A stretch of DNA of 64,000 nt from Cubamyces lactineus (taxonomy: Eukaryota; Basidiomycota; Agaricomycetes; Polyporales; Polyporaceae), in the NCBI GenBank assembly GCA_022376465.1, contig JACDTU010000004.1:2294001-2358000 (forward strand), in the 5' to 3' direction. The notes beneath the pieces were generated by a model that did no database searches, had not been told where the DNA came from, and worked only from the letters and a program-made list of their open reading frames with translations. Within the stretch, counting starts at the first letter, position 1; each line of letters opens with the position of its first letter. The position numbers and the translations under genes are program-made. This document shows, piece by piece, positions 24,098 through 35,958 of this stretch.

Positions 24098-26403
24098 CTA
24101 GGGTATATACACTATGTAATCATATAATGTTGTAGATTTCGCAGGAAGTATCACTCGAGTAGTCGATATCCCTTGGCCCACGATCCCGTCTCTGGATGTA
24201 GAGCCGAAGAGAAACTGATTAGCGGGAGTTAGGATTCTTTCTGTGGCTACTGACCAGTGCGTCTTCTGTTTCGTTTTCTGGCGCGCCTTTTGTTTCGCTT
24301 TCTGTTGCGCCTTCTGCTTCGCTCTCTGCGCCTTCTGGCCCGCTTTCGTATGTTCCTTACGGTCTGCTTTCTTCTGCTTCTTTCTTGGCCGCCCTTCTGT
24401 GCTGGAGTCTTCGTCCTGGGCGACAGTCTCCCGGACGATCCTTGATCCCTCCTTGGGCACCCGTATGGGAATACCCTTCCCACCTGAACGACTCTGTACG
24501 CTATTACTTCCAGCAGTTTCGTCCAGCCCGCCACGTATAGTCTCAGCGAGACGGTCATTGAAACCGACGCGTCGCCAACCGGTACAGGTGACTTTGAGTG
24601 CGCCGCCATCAAACATGCCCTCCGCTATGCTAGTGAGGGCCGGAGGCAACATGTCTGGAAACAGGAATGCTCTCTTCCGCAAGTAGTGCATATGCTGCGG
24701 TATACGGTTAACATGCAATATTCCCGCGCCGATGAGAGGTTCAGGAACACCTACCGGACGAAGAAGGCCCTTGATCTCTCCAGATGGGAGTATTGCTTGC
24801 CCGACATACTCGTAGGTCCCAAGGTAATGCCAGGTCTTGTCCTCCATATAGAAGAAATCCCTAGAACCGTTACGATGTTCCATGTCCCACATGGGTTCCC
24901 ACCCTCCCGCATTATTCAACTTCGGATTGTACCGGTGGGTAGTTGCTAAGGATAGGAAATGCGACTTTGTGCTCGACTCCTTCGGCCATACGACTTCATC
25001 GCGGCTCTTCTTCAAATATCCGCCTGGTGTGCTGTATTGCGATGTTCCAATTAGGTTCTGCATTGTACAGGATTATTCAAGCTTACCATCTGTCTGCCGC
25101 AGCCTGTGCACTGTACGCGTCAGAATCGGCGCCTAACATAGAGGAACGGGAACGACCTTGGGCAATGTGAACGTCAATGATGCGGAAGGTATGCTTATGG
25201 CATCGCTGGCCGCATTCTCGCCGCTCGAATCCGACTGAGAATCTCGAAGGAAACGGAGGGGGTCAAATTCGAAATTTGCTTGTCTATCGTGCTGTAGACA
25301 TTCTGAACGTTAGCTGAGATTGCCAGCATCGAATAAGCGGAGCGACGTGCAAGCTCAGCTTGGAGGATTTCCAATCTATGGCGTTCTTCCGTATGCTTCG
25401 TTTTGATATTGTTCGCCTGTTGTCTAGTTTCGTCGATAGCCTTCAAAGGCGTTGATCAGACTGGTTCACGAGGCCCGTGCTATCGGGAAGGTGCCAAGGG
25501 CCCAAGGCGGATTCGTACCTGCGTCAATTGTGCGATGGCCTCGGCGATCCTGTCGTGCTTCTCTCTCTGCCGCACAAGTTTGTGCTGAAGACTTCGGGTC
25601 TGCTCTCGCTATGATGCATATACGATTGACTTTGATCAGTAATTGTATACAAGACGAGTGTGATGACCACCGACTAAATCATCCAGCCTCGTCCGATGTT
25701 CCTCTAATTCTGCGGAGTCGACCTGAGTTGCTTATACATGAGTATCCGTACAACGAGCATGGAGCATGGTCTGCTCTTGTTAATCTCACGTTATTTGTGA
25801 TACGCTGGTCTTGGTCGGCCATCAGATCCACTTGTGCGACGTCCGCGCGAGCAGCTTCCACTTCCGCCTTGAGTCGTGCATTCTCCGCTTGCAGAGCACT
25901 GAACTCTGCCGTGCCGGCTACAGAAGCTGATCGTTTCTATAAGTCAAAAGTCAACTTTCAGCCCGCATCCTTCGTGTTGTAGGCTTCAGATGCAGCCAGG
26001 GCCACACATACCGCTGGCGCCGCCTGTCTACGCTGTCTTTCCTCGATTTGAGCACGGACATTCCCCAGCTCGTCCCTAAGGAGCTTACACAGGTCCGAGG
26101 CTAGCCATCAGCAAACCTCCAGCTCGAGTATGAGCGCTTGCATGTGATCGTAATCCAGAGAATGCGCATCATTGAGGTAGCCTGATTATAAGCGTGCATA
26201 TCGAAACGACTTGGGCTTACAACCCGAGGGAATCTACACTATCCAACAGTCCGGTCATATAGCTATATGATGCAAGTGTTCAATGATGTGGTATTGCAAC
26301 GATTGCAAGGGCTTGTGTGCCAATATACGTAGGTCATGTAGTTCTGGGCAATCAGCTCGGGACCACTCGCTTCACCACTTCCCGGCTTTTCCCTCGGACT
26401 CAT
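24098..26403 (-). CDS. DUF6697-like coiled-coil protein, copy 1
   Basis: Multi-exon gene. The N-terminal half is coiled coil, pieced from exons with LRDELGNVRAQIEERQRR, SALQAENARLKAEVEAARAD, ELEEHRTRLDDL, QREKHDRIAEAIAQL and EERHRLEILQAELARR. The C-terminal domain reads WHYLGTYEYVGQ, then LKVTCTGWRRVGFNDRL, which matches my memory of DUF6697, an Agaricomycete family of unknown function. The tail is extreme: about 40 residues of Lys/Gln/Ala/Arg repeats (KQKAQQKAKQKARQKTKQKT). Start at 26403 is the best ATG seen but is weak. The 3' end is ambiguous: a possible 46-base intron near 24195-24260 would move the stop from 24098 to about 24153. A paralogue lies at 33916-35664 on the same strand, across mobile unit B. 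Confidence 0.65.
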
Positions 26404-26517
26404 GCTCGGTGTCGTCCTACGAAGCCAGGAGGTGTAGAAACCAATTAGATTTCAAGGGCAGTATAGTACAGAATACATCTTGAGGCAGATAACAAGTATA
26501 CATGGTTATACGCAGCA

Positions 26518-28519
26518 TCATGTCGCACCGGTGAGATTCGAAGGGAGAGCGTCTGCTGCAGGGCTGCCCATGGAGGCTGAGTTGGCGAAGAGCTCGAGAA
26601 CTCGTGCAGTGTCGTTGGGAGCCATGCGGTGTCCCTGCTGGTTTTCAGCCTTTTTAGCACGGTCGCCATAGACGAGACTATGCGCGATGTGAGTCAGTAA
26701 CTAAGTAACGCATGTGAATAGTACGTTGTACTAACCTAGTGTATGCTGCGAGAACCTTCTCAGAGAAGGTCTGATTAGTGAAAAACTTCACAATGTTCTT
26801 GAAGAACGTGGCGCCGTCGAACACAGCGGAATTTTGCTGGTCCCACTTGTCGCACGTTCCAAGGGTAAAGTGAACCTGATGTGTTGATGATGAGTATACG
26901 TCATGGAGATCAATGAACATTGAGATCACGTACCAAACACGCGATGTATGCAATGTTCTCTGGCTTGACGGACACAATGCCGTGTTTGCGCGAGATCGAC
27001 GCGCGACCATTACCTTTCAACCCCGGCGCCTTTGCAACGGCGCTAGGACCCTCAAAGACACAGCGGTAGGCCTGATCCACTACATGAGCTGCGAAAATAC
27101 AGTCACTGAGGCATTGGTGGTAACTCACCACCATAAGGAAGCTGCTTAGGAGGAGGCCGTCGGTGATATCCTCTGCTTGAGACACACGCAGATCTTCTTG
27201 ATATAAGAAACTTGGAAGGCACATGTGGTCGAACACTAGTGCACCAGAGAGGACTTGGTCGAGGATCCTGACAATGACAATCATTAGCAGCGGAGTGACA
27301 GAGGAGCACGCATCAGCTTACGTATCAGGATCCTCTTCGAAGTTCTCGAGGAGGCTGTAAGGTACAAGCAGGCGTGCGGTGCGGCGGTTATAGAACCCCC
27401 AGTGGTCGCGAAAATCGGTGAAAACATCATTGGTGGTGTTGTAAAAATTTGATGTTGCATCACGCTGAGATGATGGCGGAAGAGGAGGCGAAAGCAATAG
27501 CTTGAGGTGGACATGCTTCTTGAGAGTGTTGATGTCGGCAGACCGACCTTGACGTGCGTGGAAATCAACCTTCGTAGTGGGAGATGTCAGCACCGGAATG
27601 GACGCAGGATAGATCACTCACAAACTCGCCGAGGAGGGTGACGTCGAGACAGTTTTCTACAAACAGTGGGAGGAAGGGGCGAAGGAAAGGGGCCGAGTCT
27701 AGAAGCCAGCAGAAGAGCTTCTTGTAAGCTGTCCTATCAGCTTCAGGGCTAGATATCACAGCAGGCGTTCAGTAGCGATGCAACGGCATCAGGAAGCACG
27801 TACCATTCCTCGAGGATTTGATTGTGCTTGCCTGACGTCTCTGCTTGAGGGGTGGTGTAGAGGAGAAAGCCAATGGGGACGGCTTGGCTGACAGCGATGT
27901 ATGGGCCATGGAAGCGCATAGTGAGGCGTGCCAGCCCTTGTAGCGTATATGCAGCGCGCTTTGAGGCACTATTTGTCACACCGCATTCAGTATGGGACCC
28001 GGGTGTGCAAGCCCTTGCACCACTTACCTGACAGTCCACTTCTTAGACTCCTTTGCTTTGACCAATTCGGTCACTAAAGCCTCGTAGGCGTCTTCAGTGT
28101 GGCGATCAGGGGCGCTGGTAGAAGGCCTGCAGTCCTGAGATTGGTCCTGACTATCGGGGTCATTGTTGTCCGGTGGATGGATAGAGCTCAGAGATGGACT
28201 CTGCCGATGGTGGCGACGAGGTGGTGAACGAGAGGATGGGCGCATATAGCCATAACGAGACGGAGTCCGGCCTGACGTACTGGGGTGGAATTGACGCCGA
28301 GTAGGAGAGCGGCTTCGCCCTCGGGAGTCCAAGTTGGGCTCTTCATCCGGGGATCGCGAACGAACGTGATGTCCACCTCGACGCTCTCTGGATCTGTTCT
28401 GTCGTATCCCTTCACTGCGAGGAGTGGTTGAGATGCTGTAGGGACAAAATTGAGCGAGCTCTTCATCTGCAAGGCCATATACTCTACCGGAAATGACGAG
28501 AACGGTTTGACTCGTTCAT
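26518..28519 (-). CDS. DUF6698-like protein, partner gene of unit B
   Basis: Starts at ATG 28519 (MNESNRSRHFR), and a GTAG..ACAG intron of 52 bases then joins to an Arg/Ser-rich, RS-like stretch of about 120 residues. Later exons read RAAYTLQGLARLTMRFHG, YKKLFCWLLDSAPFLRPFLP, a TARLLVPYSLLENFEEDPDT block, LPSFLYQEDL, GLLLSSFLMV, FEGPSAVAKA, VSVKPENIAYIACLVHFTL and FFKNIVKFF. These blocks fall in the same order as in the DUF6698 gene of unit A (TARMLCPQNMLARF, FPSFLYDQ, GLLRSPYLL, GPSSA, VTPRTLAYTAVQV), so I read it as a diverged member of that family. The WWN..VF ending of unit A is not obvious here. It is divergent from the unit B transposase across 394 bases. Confidence 0.6.
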
Positions 28520-28913
28520 CTTGACCTTGCAAGAATCGGCGGGTGTGGATGGCAGTGAGATAGAGAGGGAAGAAGGGGCAGTTCCATGAGCGACGGATGC
28601 GGCGGTTGCTTTTAGCCTGGTAATGTTGCCTGGAGCAGGGCTCAGATAGGTCAAGTTACAGTGAGACGAAGCCAACCTTCAGAGACGGCAGCAGTGCTAC
28701 TCTCGCAATGGTCCATATATGGAAGGAGGTCACGTGCCATGGATAGCTTCACGTTGACCCACCTCAACGCTATCTTTCACACCACCAACTCTCTGCCAGC
28801 TCTGCGGCGATATTCCCTCGGCATATATGAATGTCACTTGCGCTTTCCTATTCACATCTTAGATGCGGGAATCTAGGCTAATAGTTACTCTCCTGCTACT
28901 CCTGGTCTGGGCA
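28520..28913. promoter_or_regulatory. Bidirectional promoter between DUF6698-like gene B and transposase B
   Basis: Both genes of unit B start outward from this 394-base stretch, as in unit A. The sequence has no long ORF. A YATATATGG-type stretch near 28711 and a CATATATGAATG stretch near 28821 are TATA-like on both strands. Confidence 0.45.
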
Positions 28914-31900
28914 ATGCAATACACATGCAGCGGCTGTGGCGACACCTTCAAGCAGCTGAAGAAGCACCAATCGGTATGCGAACCCTTCCAGGATCTCTTT
29001 GCTGGAGGATTCAAGCGACGGCTACACATGCAAGAGGAAGAGCGGCAAGCTAAAATTCGACGACTCGAAGCTACTCAAGCAGCTGAACTCGAACTCGAAC
29101 GTCAACGGACAGAAGAACTTGCGCGCCAGATGGTCAATAATTTCTCTTCTGCTATTTGCACTGGCTAATTGTGATATCAGGCGATGGTAGAGGCCTCGCG
29201 GCCTGTCGAAGTTGTCTCATTCAGTCGTGCTGGCCGCAAGCGACGCGCACCTGCCAAACTTCAAGATATGGTTCCATCGTCTCTTCCCGGAATCCCTGAG
29301 CACATCCCCCGAGCACCCGGACCGTCTGTACATGTAGTCGACCAACACCCGCTTACCCCGCCTGCAGTTGAACCCCATCCCACCACGACACCTGACCAGC
29401 CAATCAGCACGCCGGCCAATCGCTTTGGCGTGTTCCGCCGCTACACCCAAGAACCCGCTAACGATCCTGAAGAAGGTCTAACCCCAGATGCCTTCTGCGA
29501 TCTGAAAACCCCCACATCCCTTTCTACTGCGGCACACCAGCCCTTGCGTCCATTCAGGTCACAGCAATCGCGCATGAGCTCTTGGTTTGCACCGTTCCTC
29601 AACGCCACCGTCTTTCGCCTAATGCGCTGGTTCTACTCGGGCTCCGTGGTGAAGTCTGGCAAACAGCTAGACTCCCTTGTTCACGACGTGATTCTGGCAG
29701 AAGATTTCGATCGTGAGGCCCTCCGCGGTTTTAGTACGAAGCAGGAGCTGGAGCGTTTGGACAAGCACGAGGCGAGCGGAGGTGCATTCAATGCGGGCGA
29801 TGGATGGAGGGAAGCCTCGGTGGACATACCCCTCCCGAAGGAGAAGGTCCAACACAGCTCCGAACAAAACGCTCCTGTATTCAAGGTCAGCGGGATCCAC
29901 TACCGGCCTTTGTTACAGGTTGTCAAGACAGCGTGCACGGATACCCTCTCAGTTCGACACCATTGGATCCCCTTCAAGCTCTTCTACTCTTCTTCAGACA
30001 ACGGCGCCACAACAGAGCGACTGTGGTCAGATTCGTACACGGCAGATGCAGTCCATGATCTTGATGCAGAGATCCAGATGAAGGCCCGTGGTGCTCGCGA
30101 GCCCGATGACCCGCCCGACTTGGAGTATGCAGTTGCCCCAATCATGCTCGGTTCAGACTCCACCCACCTCACGAACTTCGGCAGCGCGTCTCTCTGGCCC
30201 ATCTACCTTGTCCTAGCCAATCTTACAAAGTACGTCCGGTGTATCCCCTCCGTGTTCGCTCTCCATCACCTGGCGTATATTCCTTCGGTGCGTGGCGCCA
30301 GCGAGACATGCCATTCGTACTTGCTCACGTATTCTGCATAGTTACCAGATATACTTCAAGAAGCATACAAGGAAGCTTATGGCGAACCGGCTAGTGCTGC
30401 TGTCCTCCGGTGGTGCAAACGGGAGCTCATGCAGCAAATCTGGTTGCTACTTCTCGATGACGAATTCGTACAGGCATACGTCCATGGAGTTATCATCACG
30501 TGTGGAGATGGCATACGGCGTCGTATCTTTCCCCGTCTCCTCACTTACACTGCTGACTATCCTGAGAAGTGAGCAAACTAAATTACGACCAGATTAGTAT
30601 GATGCTGACACGCATTCACCTCGCTGCAGATGTCTCTTGGCGTGTACACGCTTTCTCGGGCGCTGTCCGTGCCCCGACTGTCTTGTAGAGAAGTCCCGGA
30701 TCCATCTCATGGGCACAGTCCATGATCTGTCTGCCCGCATTACTCGGCCACGTACAGATTCCTCGCCTCTCCGTTATACACTTGCCCGAATTCGCGACTG
30801 GATCTTCCGGCTTGGCAGCCCACCCGAGGGCAAGCGCGTCAATGCAGCTCTTTACGACACAAGCACCGCATCCAACCAGAGCGCGTTCTCTCGGCGGCTT
30901 TCTGAATACGGATTTGATGTTTATCGTATGTTCGTGCCCGACCTCATGCACGAATTTGAGCTGGGTGTATGGAAGTCAACATTCACACATCTGGTTCGAA
31001 TTCTGGTGGCTGCTGGTGGGGACGGTGTCCAGGAAATGAACCGTCGGTGCGCGTCATTGCTACGGATTCCATCTCTGGCAGCTGACCTCATGGACACCAG
31101 GTTCTCAAAGATCCCGACTTTTGGCAGAGACACGATCCGACGTTTTGGGGCGAATGTTGCCGGAATGAAAAAACTAGCCGCTCGTGACTTCGAGGACCTT
31201 GTTCAGGTACATGGTCATGTACGATGTTGTCATACCTGCTAACCCTCATGCCTAGTGCGCAATCCCAGTATTCGAGGCACTGTTGCCGTCTCGTCACGAC
31301 ACGCTCGTTCGCCAGGCCCTCTTCCGCCTCGCCACCTGGCACGCCTTGGCCAAACTTCGCCTTCACTCCGACAGTACCCTCAACGTCTTCGAGAAGATCA
31401 CGGTGCTCCTTGGAAAGGCGATGCGCGCTTTCGCCAGCAAGGTTTGTCCGGAATATGACACACGAGAGCTGGACAGAGAGGTAGCGGCGCGCCATCGACG
31501 GCGCAAGCGTGGTAAAGGCCAATCATCCGCTGCGTCGCCAGAAGACCACATGAAGACAGGACCAAAGCGGAAAGTATTCGACCTCAACACGTACAAGTAT
31601 CATCGACTCGGCGACTATGCCCGTAGCATTCGTCGATATGGGACCACTGATGGATATACAACGCAGACGGTACGTCCATCGGGCCATGACAGAATTGCGC
31701 TAATGTATTACTAGTGTGAACTCGAGCACCGACGCGTGAAGCGATTCTACGTACGAACCAACAAAAACAAACATTTTGTCTCGCAGATAGCGAGGCATCA
31801 ACGACGCGAAGCGTTCTTGGGTACCGCGGGCAAGCAAGCGCATGCGCTAGAAGGTACTCCGAAGCAGAAGACTACGCGCCATCGGACAACGCGAGGGAAG

Positions 31901-33288
31901 AGGATCCAGCGCCGGGCGATCTCAGGAGCTGGAAGTCGAGTGCGTGAGCACCCTATGGAGACCGTTGACCCTCAACAACATGTCCAAATCTCTGAGGAAC
32001 AACACGACTGGATCAATATACAGTCCTTTGTTGCCGAACATCGGGGCGATCCAGCAGTTGAGGTTTGGAATATATTGATGCAATGATGCTCCGCTTTGCT
32101 GACGATGCATCCCAGGACTTCATTCCTAAGCTGCGGAACCACGTCCTCGCGCGTCTCAACGGTCGATCTGGGGAGGATCATGCACCTTCTCGGGGAGACC
32201 GTATGTCACTGCGCATACGACACGATCGCATGTACTTACACCAAACCATGCGTGTGAATTACACGACGTACGACATGCGCAGGGCTGCGGACTCTATCAA
32301 TCCACGCAGTCGCCCGGACATCCTCATGCGCGCTCCCGCGGACAGCACCCACCCCTACCTCTATGCACGGGTTCTCAGCATCTTCCATGTGCGAGCTTAT
32401 ACCCATTCTCCGGAGAAGCCTGAGGAGGATCCCACGCCCGTGCTCCTGCAGATACTGTGGGTACGGTGGTTTGACTTCGACGAGACCTCTCCGTGGGGCT
32501 TGGATGCCTGTCGCTTCCCCCGGCTCAAGTTCGCGCACCTTGAAGACGAGGCTTTCGACTTCGTTGCTCCCGAGCGGGTGCTACGTGCGTGCCATGTAAT
32601 CCCTGCCTTTGCACATGGCAAATCGGATGTCGCCTTACCGGGAATCAGTATCGCGCGCGCCAGTGATCCCGAAGCGGATGATGAAGATTACAGGTATTAC
32701 TACGTCGGAATGTATGTCTCTTCCCTAACATACACTCTTTACCATTCGATTGTCCAGTCCCTCACCTCATAGTTTGATCTTAGGTTCTCAGATCGTGACA
32801 TCTTTATGCGCTACCTTGGAGGCGGTGTTGGCCATCAGCAAGACGGACTGGTACCTCATGTGCAAGTAGTTGCCGGCGCACAGGACGACACGGAGGACGA
32901 GTTCTCAGCAGGGAATGCCGCCGTGGCGCTGGCTGGACCCTCGCAAGCTGCCCATGAACGCCTCCTGATTCGTATTCCTCCTCGCAGTGGAGCAGCCTAT
33001 GACGACGAGCCAGACGTCTCTAGCGACGACGATATTGACAATGAAGCTAGTGACGATAACGAGGATGAAGAGCTCGACTATGGCTATGCGTCGTCAGCAG
33101 ATGACGACGAGTTTGGTAGCCCGGACGATGATCCAGGCGAACCAGGCGAAGTTTCCGACGGAGAAGCAGGTTGTAGGCTGGACGAGGAGGACATGAACAG
33201 ACAGAGCGATGGGGACGACGAGGACGATGGGGACGACGAGGATGATGGAGTGGATGAAGATGACTTTCAAGGATTTTCTGTACTATAG
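28914..33288 (+). CDS. Plavaka-type DNA transposase, unit B
   Basis: Exon 1 is 28914-29132, exon 2 runs 29181 to about 30288, and at least seven more exons reach the stop at 33288. The N-terminus has a C2H2-like finger (YTCSGCGDTFKQLKKH, then C) and a Lys/Glu coiled coil, then SRAGRKRRAPAKL matching SRAGRVRKLPARL in unit A. Shared core blocks are LGSDSTHLTNFGSASLWP, KRELMQQIWLLLLDDEFVQA, CGDGIRRRIFPRLL, TADYPEK, CPCPDC, VPDLMHEFELGVWKSTFTHL, FGRDTIRRFGAN and LEHRRVKRFYVRTNK. The last 120 residues are Asp/Glu-rich. The likely catalytic Asp in VPDLMHEF is kept and no break was seen. Local identity to unit A is high in blocks but low between them, so the two are separate families of element, not a recent copy. 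Confidence 0.85.
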
Positions 33289-33915
33289 ATTGATCAGGCA
33301 TTGCTATCCTGTAGCTGAGAGCGACTGCGTTGCACTGGCGTGCCCAACTTTGCAATACTCCCCCGCTCCGCGACCTCTGATGTATACGATATTGAAGGGT
33401 CGCGCTAGATTATATCTACTTGTGTCTCTGTTCAAGCCTATATAACCGTTGGGCACGCTTATATGCAATTGCACGCCTTGTATTTGGGGGCTTCAATTGT
33501 GAGCGTCTGTACTCCGACAAACTCGGCGCCTCGAAGTATAATTCACACACGCCAGATGGGATTTCGCTGATGGCCCTGAGTCGGCCATGCGAAGAATGGA
33601 GGAGCGGATTATGACGACTGTCGAGCTGTTTTGACGACCAGTACGTAGTACGTGTACTGAATACAACGAGAGGCTGTGTAAGGGCGTCAAAGCACTTGGG
33701 ATGCAGACCGTCGCACCATTTTCGGACAACAATTCAATCTTTAGACCCCAACAGCCCTACGAACGATATCCCTTACGAATAAATCTGCCACTAGCCCATT
33801 GCACCGCTACACGCCTCAGATTTACTCAACGAACACCAATCAGTCTAAGTTGGCGTGATGATGTAGGGCATCTGCGTCATTTGCCGAGCCATACGGTACA
33901 AGAGACCGGACGACT
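33289..33915. other. Intergenic between mobile unit B and DUF6697 copy 2
   Basis: Transposase 3' flank and DUF6697 copy 2 3' UTR. No gene seen. The right terminus of unit B should lie here. A short near-palindrome around GTACGTAGTACGTGTAC (33641-33657) is present. Confidence 0.45.
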
Positions 33916-35664
33916 TCACGCTCTCTTCCGTTTCTTGGATGGCCCACTGCCACTACCGCTGCCACTGCCACTGCCACTGCCAGCCCCACTAGTTGTATGT
34001 TTTGTCCCCTGTGTATGCGACTTCGGCCTTGCAACCCCGAGCGCCGCAGAAGAATTGACTCGTTGAATCGCCTTCTTGGAGGAAACAAGCGCATCGTACA
34101 GCTCGCAGTTGAAGCCGACGCGTTCGAAACCTAGGCCTTGCAAGGACAACGGCCCATTTGCGAACAATGAGTTTAAAAACTTGAGGGCAACGGGTGCGAT
34201 GTGGTCCTTGTGGCTCACGGCTGCGCTGATAGCACTGCGCACAACCTGATGGATGCAATCAATATACCTATCAACACAATCAAGGATTTCACTCACGGAT
34301 TGCTTGAGCCTACTAGTTTGATCGGCACCAAGCTGTGTCCGTCCGATCAACCGGTATGTTCCGTAGTAGTACCAGTGATCTTTGAGACGGAAGAATAACT
34401 CGCGTAAGGAAGTCGGATCCTCTATGAGAGCTTTTGCGAGCTTGTTGTCTTGCCACTGGCCGTCCCCTTTTTGACCTATTGGGTCATAATGACGAAGACA
34501 GGTAACATAGAGTGCACGTTTGATCCCGTCGTCCGACCATATAACCTCTTCCGCAGAAAGGGTGAGCAAGGGAAGTTGCCCGCTACACCGTCCATTATGT
34601 CAAATTAGGTTAGATACTAATATAGGTACGACTTACAACTGTTCGATGATATTCTGCGGGTCCATCAGTCGACGCTCGAGACGGCATGTGAGAGATAAGG
34701 ACGGCATACCTCAGGCAGCTGTATGAAAGGTGCGGACTTGAGGAGAGGTTGTAGAGATTGCACCACTGGATCTGTGGGTCCGTCCAGGCCTTCTTGCAAA
34801 AACGTCGTTACATCTAATGTTTTGTCCCCCGACGGTGGTCCCAACTTGCACTGCATGCATGGGTCAAATATCATATTTCGTCCGCATCAGGTTTAGATGC
34901 TCGAAGAGCGGCGGTCGTTGACACGTACCAGCTCAGACTCAAGCGCTTGCACCTGCGCTTGACATTTCAGTAGGCCTTCTTCCTCTCTCCTCAGTTCTTC
35001 TTCTAACATCGTCAATTCCTGCGACCATTCAGCTAATGCGCAAAAGTCGCAGAAAGTACAGTACCTCGCGCATACGGGACCGATCGCCCTTAGCTTCTTG
35101 ATATCGTCCTGCATTTTCGTCCACTAGAGCTTCGAGGTGTTGTAGCCGCTGCGTCTGATGAGGAGGTGTAAGGCCACGCCATCACGCCTTGCAGTCACAC
35201 TAGATTAGTAACATGCCTCTTCTTCTGCTTGCCGACGAAGTGTCTCGATCTGAGCTTGCCTCTCATGCGCCGCCTCGTCGAGTGCAGCTTGCTTTAGAAC
35301 GTAAGGTGTCAGCAATGATACCGTACGTAGCATCATACACACAAAACGCACCCTGAATATATCTTGCTTGGTGTCCTCGACACTGGCGATAGCAGACAGG
35401 CGGAGCTGCAAGGAGGATAGCTCTTCTTTCAGAGCATCGTTCTCGCGTCGTAGCTGCGAGCTGTCGAGAAGGACGCCTTCGGAACTAGACTGCACATCCC
35501 ATCCAGTGCATGTGTGAGTTATCAGCCCGCTTTGACGAAGGTGTGTGTCCTACCGCTTGGTCTCCTCCGAGTTGGTGCAGTTGTTGACGTGCTTCCCGGA
35601 GCTTCGCATGTAACAGTTTCAGGAGATCTTGAGCAAGCTCCTGATCACCATCCACTATATCCAT
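33916..35664 (-). CDS. DUF6697-like coiled-coil protein, copy 2
   Basis: Best start is ATG at 35664 (MDIVDGDQELAQDLLKLL), though an upstream exon cannot be excluded because the frame is open to a TTAG just before it. The N-terminal coiled coil is assembled from QLRRENDALKEELSSLQLRL, HERQAQIETLRRQAEEE, LQHLEALVDENAGRYQEA and LTMLEEELRREEEGLLKCQ. The C-terminal domain reads RRLMDPQNIIEQL, LLTLSAEEVIWSDDGIKR, HWYYYGTYRLIGRTQL and LSLQGLGFERVGFNCELYDAL. The last two match WHYLGTYEYVGQ and VTCTGWRRVGFNDRL of copy 1, which supports common descent and a DUF6697-like fold. The tail is a (Gly-Ser)n stretch ending in a basic KKRKRA, a possible nuclear localisation signal. Function unknown. Confidence 0.65.
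33945..33992. repeat. Hexanucleotide microsatellite within coding sequence
   Basis: Imperfect CACTGC/CACTAC-type tandem units encode the (Gly-Ser)n tail of DUF6697 copy 2 on the minus strand. Such a tract is prone to length change in frame. Confidence 0.8.
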
Positions 35665-35958
35665 CTCGTGAATGTCTAATCAGGGATAGCTTTGCGTGAG
35701 GCCGAAGCACCGAGGTGTCACTGGTGACAAGTGTACCACGGAGGTTGAACGACGTTGATAGTACAGCCTTACATGAAGGTCATGCGCCCAAATGGCTAGC
35801 GTTACGCCGGCGCTTGATGTAGTCAGTCGCTCGGGAAAGCGCAGTACCGTATGAATTGGAAATCGTGGGGTGCTGTTCTGCACCTCTTTTGCAAGCAATC
35901 GTGAACAATTGTACGTGATACAGAATACTATATGGACATATGTCATATGCATTTGCGA

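Larger units (their letters stand above)
26518..33288. mobile_element. Mobile unit B: Plavaka-type transposase plus DUF6698-like gene, ends not mapped
   Basis: The coordinates cover the two genes. The left end must lie within about 110 bases of the DUF6697 copy 1 start, and the right end within 33289-33915 before DUF6697 copy 2. No terminal inverted repeat was found by eye. Same gene content and orientation as unit A. Confidence 0.55.

Noticed and set aside
24243..24686. Plus-strand ORF rich in Phe/Cys/Ala that looks like a membrane protein
   Set aside because: It is the reverse-strand shadow of the Lys/Gln/Ala/Arg repeat in the DUF6697 gene.
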